From assembly GCA_016718135.1 (NCBI GenBank), contig JADKEF010000007.1, positions 1 to 64,000 on the forward strand: a DNA stretch of 64,000 nucleotides, given 5' to 3'. Made by a program: the position numbers and the translations under genes. Of the stretch, positions 60,325 to 64,000 are shown piece by piece. The stretch's first letter is position 1, and every line of letters starts with the position of its first letter. Source of the stretch: Acidobacteriota bacterium (GTDB lineage Bacteria > Acidobacteriota > Blastocatellia > Pyrinomonadales > Pyrinomonadaceae). A model generated the notes under the pieces. The model was not told where the DNA came from, ran no database searches, and worked only from the letters and a program-made list of their open reading frames with translations.

Positions 60325-61455
60325 TCATGGCAACTGTGCATTGAAAAATGCAATAACGCGATCGTTATGATCACTAAAGAATTCATGGGCAGTAAAGCAG
60401 GCGTTCAGTTGATCGTTAATGTCGTTCCGGAATGCGTTGTACGCGGAGGGAATGACGCTTGCCCAGTTTGAGCTTTGCGGGTTCACAAGCAAATAGTCGT
60501 TCTGGTCGAGAAAAGAGTTGTTCTTTAGACTGTCGTAAATCAACTGCGAATCACTAAGAGATACGCCGGGGATCCGAGCAAATCGCTGGGGATAAACCGG
60601 GGACGGGATATTCACATTGATCTGGGCCGCAATGCCGCGGCCTATAACTGTCTGATATGAGTTAAATGCTCCTTGGGTTCCGCTCGCGCCCAGCACCTCG
60701 TCGTTCTGAACGATATTCCAGGTCGTTGGGACGGTCGTTTGGTCTGCAAAGGCAAGGCCCTGCGAGCAAAAGACCGCTGCTCCTTTGATGTTGTTACCGG
60801 CTAACTTCAGAAGATGAGCGGCCCTTGGTGTAAAAGCGCCGCCGTTCGACTGGCCAAGCACAAATATCGGCGTCGTCGACGTTATCCTGCCTTGTGAGAT
60901 GAACCTGTTGATAAGGTCCTGCAAATTTATCACGTCGGGGTTGCTGGCGGTTTGATCGGTCGACCACTGTCTGTCGACGCGATTTGCACTGTCGAGGGAC
61001 ACGACGGCAAAACCTGCGGCAACCAGATCGGCCGCCATTATGCGGTCCTCAGATTTTGTGAAAAAAGTTGATCCGCTCCCGCCGGTGCCGTGAAATCGAA
61101 ACACGAGGCCCCGAAGATTGGACGGGAAGTGAAAAATATAGCCAGCCCCATTTATTGTGCCCGACGAAGTAGTCCATGCCGGTGCACTCTTGTATGTAGC
61201 TGTCAGGCTGATATTTTTTTGCTTTAGCGAAACCCGAGTGCGCCAGGAATTTACATCAAGCAGCAAGTGAGTATCGCCGGTCCATTTGTCAAAGACCATA
61301 TTGGGCGGATTGGCCGCCGCCCAGGCGTAAACATAACGCGCAGATCCTCTGTATTTGCCGCTACCATACCCGCCACTAACCGTTAGCTGGAACTGTGCCG
61401 AGACAGTGATCGCTGACAATATAACTACGAGGATCGCGACAAGAGTTCTACTCAT
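60325..61455 (-). CDS. Secreted alpha/beta-hydrolase (esterase/depolymerase-like) with N-terminal bacterial-repeat domain
   Basis: 376 aa with a signal peptide (LVAILVVILSAITVSA). Residues about 25-92 resemble a small beta-grasp bacterial repeat (FDKWTGDTHLLLDV, ISLTATYKS), usually found in surface proteins. The rest is an alpha/beta-hydrolase with the nucleophile in VLGQSNGGAF and an oxyanion region FRFHGTGGSGSTFF. The C-terminal CFTAHEFFSDHNDRVI may provide the catalytic His. Ester or polyester hydrolysis is inferred; the substrate is unknown. Confidence 0.7.
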   Translation of the reverse strand: MSRTLVAILVVILSAITVSAQFQLTVSGGYGSGKYRGSARYVYAWAAANPPNMVFDKWTGDTHLLLDVNSWRTRVSLKQKNISLTATYKSAPAWTTSSGTINGAGYIFHFPSNLRGLVFRFHGTGGSGSTFFTKSEDRIMAADLVAAGFAVVSLDSANRVDRQWSTDQTASNPDVINLQDLINRFISQGRITSTTPIFVLGQSNGGAFTPRAAHLLKLAGNNIKGAAVFCSQGLAFADQTTVPTTWNIVQNDEVLGASGTQGAFNSYQTVIGRGIAAQINVNIPSPVYPQRFARIPGVSLSDSQLIYDSLKNNSFLDQNDYLLVNPQSSNWASVIPSAYNAFRNDINDQLNACFTAHEFFSDHNDRVIAFFNAQLP

Positions 61456-61541
61456 AATGAAAATCCTAGATTACAGGATAATCGTGATCTTGGACAGTAT
61501 CTTGGAAGACTGAGTTTTATCTACTTTGTATTATAAAGTAC

Positions 61542-61570
61542 TTGACAGATGATATTACTTGATGTAACTT
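61542..61570 (+). promoter_or_regulatory. Possible promoter/operator of the 61580-62933 gene group
   Basis: TTGACA (61542-61547) lies 17 bp before a weak -10 (TAACTT). TTAC-N5-GTAA, an inverted repeat at 61555-61567, overlaps this region and could bind the winged-helix regulator encoded in the same group. Confidence 0.3.
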
Positions 61571-61579
61571 ATCCTTACT

Positions 61580-62200
61580 ATGGCAAACAGGAGTGCAGTG
61601 CGAAAAGTTGACGAAGGCGATGAGCCCGTTAGTCTCGGCGACCGGGCGATCGACAATCTGGCTTTTATCCGCGAGACGATGGAGCGGTCGACGAGCTTTA
61701 CGGCCGTACCCGGATACGGCGGGATGCTGATGGGCGTGACGGCTCTTGTTGCCGCATACATTGCGGCGCAGCAGATATATCTTCGCGATTGGCTGGTCAC
61801 TTGGCTCGTCGAAGCGGGTTTGGCATTCGCAATCGGATTGCTCGCAATGTGGCAAAAATCGCGGATCGTCGAATCTTCGCTTCTTTCCACACCTTCAAAA
61901 AAATTCGCGCTCAGCTTTGCCCCGCCGCTCATCGCCGGTATCGCGATCACCCTCGGGCTTTGGCGTTACGAACATTACGAGATGATGGCTCCGGTCTGGA
62001 TGCTCTGCTACGGTGCCGCCGTCATCTGCGGCGGGGCGTTTTCAGTTCGGATCATTCCGGTGATGGGTTGGTTTTTTCTGACACTCGGAGCGGTGGCATT
62101 CGCACTGCCGAGCTCGTTTGGCAATTACCTGATGGCAGCGAGCTTTGGCATTTTGCACGTTGTTTTTGGCTTTATCATCGCCCGAAGGTACGGCGGATAG
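61580..62200 (+). CDS. Polytopic membrane protein of unknown function
   Basis: 206 aa with about six membrane segments (for example GMLMGVTALVAAYIAAQQIY and MGWFFLTLGAVAFALPSSF) after a charged 45-residue cytoplasmic start. It is the first of three same-strand genes, followed by a second small membrane protein and a winged-helix regulator; such trios often act together. No family recognised. Confidence 0.72.
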   Translation: MANRSAVRKVDEGDEPVSLGDRAIDNLAFIRETMERSTSFTAVPGYGGMLMGVTALVAAYIAAQQIYLRDWLVTWLVEAGLAFAIGLLAMWQKSRIVESSLLSTPSKKFALSFAPPLIAGIAITLGLWRYEHYEMMAPVWMLCYGAAVICGGAFSVRIIPVMGWFFLTLGAVAFALPSSFGNYLMAASFGILHVVFGFIIARRYGG

Positions 62201-62237
62201 TGTCGGAACGCGAGCACCCTTGCCCGCTCGTAATCTT

Positions 62238-62531
62238 ATGAACATTCAAAACAAACGATTGATAGGAATTCTTCTCGCAGTAATGGTTTTGCTGCTTGTT
62301 CCATTCGCAGCAATGCAGTTCGGCGTAGATGGTGTTAAATGGACGGCGATCGACTTCATCGCGGCCGCGATAATGCTCCTAGGAGCGGGCATCGGCATCG
62401 AGATCGCTTTGCGAGTGGTCAAGAGGTTTGAATACCGCATCGCGGCATGCGTGGCGATACTTTTTGCGTTGGCAGTGGTCTGGGCAGAACTCGCCGTCGG
62501 CATCATCGGTACGCCGCTGGCTGGAAGCTGA
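62238..62531 (+). CDS. Small membrane protein
   Basis: 97 aa from the ATG at 62238; a longer frame from 62145 would overlap the previous gene. Three membrane segments (LIGILLAVMVLLLVPFAAM, FIAAAIMLLGAGIGIEIAL, IAACVAILFALAVVWAEL). It is followed 18 bp later by the winged-helix regulator. It resembles small membrane proteins common beside such regulators; function unknown. Confidence 0.7.
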   Translation: MNIQNKRLIGILLAVMVLLLVPFAAMQFGVDGVKWTAIDFIAAAIMLLGAGIGIEIALRVVKRFEYRIAACVAILFALAVVWAELAVGIIGTPLAGS

Positions 62532-62549
62532 TTTGCGAGGTAAAACAAA

Positions 62550-62933
62550 ATGGCAAAAAATCTAGCATTAAAACAAAACGAAGAAAGTAACGGCTCAAGA
62601 CCGCAAGCTCTGCAGATCGCCCGCGCGGCCGAGAACGTCTCGAACGACCTCGACAAGGTCATCCACGAACGAATGCGCCTCGGCATAATTTCAGCACTCG
62701 CGGCAAACGAGAAGCTTAGCTTCACCGAGCTAAAAAAGCTGCTCGACACCACCGACGGCAACATCAGCGTCCACGCTCGCAAACTCGAGGATGCTGGCTA
62801 CGTGACGCTCGAAAAGTCGTTCAAAGGCCGGATGCCGTTGACGGAATACAAGATCACTAGGGATGGGCGTAAGGCTTTGACGCGGTATTTGGATCACATG
62901 GAAGCGCTGATTAAGGCGATGAAGAACGCGTAA
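62550..62933 (+). CDS. Winged-helix transcriptional regulator (MarR/ArsR-like)
   Basis: 127 aa. A winged helix-turn-helix covers about residues 45-110: RLGIISALAANEKLSFTELK, then TTDGNISVHARKLEDAGYVT as recognition helix, and the wing KGRMPLTEYKITRDGR. It fits small single-domain regulators of the winged-helix_DNA-binding group, usually linked to membrane protein genes. Autoregulation of this gene group is plausible. Confidence 0.88.
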   Translation: MAKNLALKQNEESNGSRPQALQIARAAENVSNDLDKVIHERMRLGIISALAANEKLSFTELKKLLDTTDGNISVHARKLEDAGYVTLEKSFKGRMPLTEYKITRDGRKALTRYLDHMEALIKAMKNA

Positions 62934-62998
62934 CTCTTACAACTTCGGGAACAATACGACGCGTCGGGCGTCAAATAGTCATCGGATCTGCACTAAAG

Positions 62999-63247
62999 AT
63001 GGACACGTCAACTCCGACAGTAAACAGCGTCTTATTTGCCGTATGCGGCTTTATGTTTGGTGTGCCGTGTTTGGTCTTCGCCTTCTATACAACACGAGTT
63101 GTGTCGCTTTATTTCGAACTAGCGACGACTCATCCATTTAGCATACTTCTCGCTTGGGCCTTAGCTTTTGCCCTTGCGACGATGTTGCTTGGCTTTGCCA
63201 GTTGGTTCTTTATCAAGAAAGCTCTGAGAGGTTTTACAGGGAAATGA
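62999..63247 (+). CDS. Small membrane protein
   Basis: 82 aa with two membrane segments (VLFAVCGFMFGVPCLVFAFY and FSILLAWALAFALATMLLGFA). Its stop overlaps the next ATG by ATGA, so translation of the two is probably coupled. No family recognised. Confidence 0.6.
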   Translation: MDTSTPTVNSVLFAVCGFMFGVPCLVFAFYTTRVVSLYFELATTHPFSILLAWALAFALATMLLGFASWFFIKKALRGFTGK

Positions 63248-64000
63248 ACGCACGCACTAAGACAGGTTTACAGATATTACAGGTCGCTTTGATCATCGGG
63301 GTCGCGGGCGACATTTTTTTGCGGGTTGCTCCGTGGGGCCTGGGCGTCACGTTGTTTAACGTGGTGTTTGTCGCCGGGATGTTGACGGTGCTTTACAGAC
63401 GAGCGCCGGAGCAATTGACGTGGCAGACGCTGGGATTGTTTGCGGCGCAGGTGTTCTTTGCGTCGATGTTCGCATGGCGTGATTCGATCGAACTGCGAAT
63501 AGCCGATGGACTCGCGATCCTGACGATACTCTCAGTGCTATTCCTGCCAAAACTCAAGGTCTCGACCTCGACCGCGGGCGTTTTTCATTACGGTGCAGGG
63601 TTCGTCGGCTCGGCGTTGAATGCTATCGGAGCTCCGTTCGTGCTGCTCTTTGACGACGTGAGGTGGGGCGACATCCCACGCAGCGGCTGGCGAAAACACG
63701 CGTTCTCGACCTTTCGCGGCGTGGCGATCGCGACGCCGTTGATCCTCATATTCGGCGGCCTATTTGTCGCCGCCGATGCAGTCTACGCGGGTTGGGTGCA
63801 GCGAATATTTAACGTGCGTCCCGAGATCGTGTTTACACACGTTCTGCTTTTCGGAGTGTTTAGTTGGCTGTCGGCAGGATATTTACGGGGAGTCTTGATC
63901 AGCTCTAGCGAAGCTCCGGAAAGCACCTTCGAAGCAACTAAAGCTAGTGATACCGCCAAACCCGACGAAAGCCGGTTCGACCGCGTCAAAGCAGAATCGG
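63244..64000 (+). CDS. Polytopic membrane protein, DUF4153/DUF4173-like (3' end outside window)
   Basis: The frame is open to the window edge, at least 252 aa. It starts MNARTKTGLQILQVALIIGV and has about seven membrane segments so far, with FLRVAPWGLGVTLFNVVF and FSTFRGVAIATPLILIFGG. Arrangement and the RGV..ATP segment resemble DUF4153/4173 proteins, some of which are predicted sensors or enzymes of unknown role. The start overlaps the previous stop (ATGA). Confidence 0.65.
   Translation, partial: MNARTKTGLQILQVALIIGVAGDIFLRVAPWGLGVTLFNVVFVAGMLTVLYRRAPEQLTWQTLGLFAAQVFFASMFAWRDSIELRIADGLAILTILSVLFLPKLKVSTSTAGVFHYGAGFVGSALNAIGAPFVLLFDDVRWGDIPRSGWRKHAFSTFRGVAIATPLILIFGGLFVAADAVYAGWVQRIFNVRPEIVFTHVLLFGVFSWLSAGYLRGVLISSSEAPESTFEATKASDTAKPDESRFDRVKAES

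Noticed and set aside
62145..62237. Upstream extension of the small membrane protein
   Set aside because: It overlaps the end of the preceding membrane protein gene; the ATG at 62238 begins a normal membrane protein N-terminus.

Overview
The window looks like a chromosomal contig from an Acidobacteriota bacterium, most likely class Blastocatellia (Pyrinomonadaceae-like) and probably metagenome-derived. This placement is an inference. It rests on several VWFA-related secreted proteins of the kind abundant in Acidobacteria, secreted peptidases with beta-propellers, an isoquinoline-oxidoreductase-type molybdenum hydroxylase cluster, cytochrome bd, and many exported or lipoprotein products. Several patches carry clustered small indels or homopolymers (1.0-1.3 kb, 23.56-23.66 kb, 47.7-48.2 kb, perhaps 13.1-13.6 kb). 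Broken genes there may be consensus errors rather than biology.

Region 1 (1-21.1 kb) holds three giant surface or secreted proteins, the first 5'-truncated and frameshifted. All end in a related module: a dockerin-like duplicated motif (consensus D..Q.RR[FY][VI][AS]GLD) joined to cohesin-like beta domains. Upstream they differ: right-handed beta-helix-like repeats, a LamG/DUF11/cadherin-like array, and a beta-propeller/P-domain/PKD array. An M1 peptidase gene and an M28 peptidase remnant lie among them.

Region 2 (21.4-28.0 kb) is a compact phage-derived cassette: a helix-turn-helix protein, GH46-like endolysin with a C-terminal membrane anchor, holin-like protein, Rz-like coiled-coil protein with an out-of-frame gene starting inside it, portal, scaffold-like protein, P22-type major capsid protein and head-tail connector. 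I see no terminase or tail genes. The cassette is crowded with paired palindromic repeats, two of them inside the portal gene and kept in frame.

Region 3 (28.1-39.7 kb) holds a propeller-amidohydrolase, trmFO, a TauE/SafE permease, a VWA protein, a REP-associated tyrosine transposase (RAYT) flanked by its probable REP sequences, xerC starting inside that REP pair, and an S9/DPP4 peptidase. The same REP type occurs inside the phage portal gene 11 kb away.

Region 4 (39.7-47.0 kb) encodes a molybdenum hydroxylase system on the minus strand: 2Fe-2S subunit, Tat-exported molybdopterin subunit, c-type cytochrome, XdhC chaperone and MocA-like nucleotidyltransferase, with a LacI-type palindrome overlapping the predicted promoter. 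A lytic transglycosylase lies upstream.

Region 5 (47.1-64.0 kb) has two tandem VWFA-related genes (the first broken), menC, ettA, a DUF2254 protein, a lipoprotein, cydAB, another VWFA-related gene, a secreted alpha/beta hydrolase, and small membrane proteins with a winged-helix regulator. It ends in a truncated polytopic membrane protein. I found no rRNA, tRNA or CRISPR.
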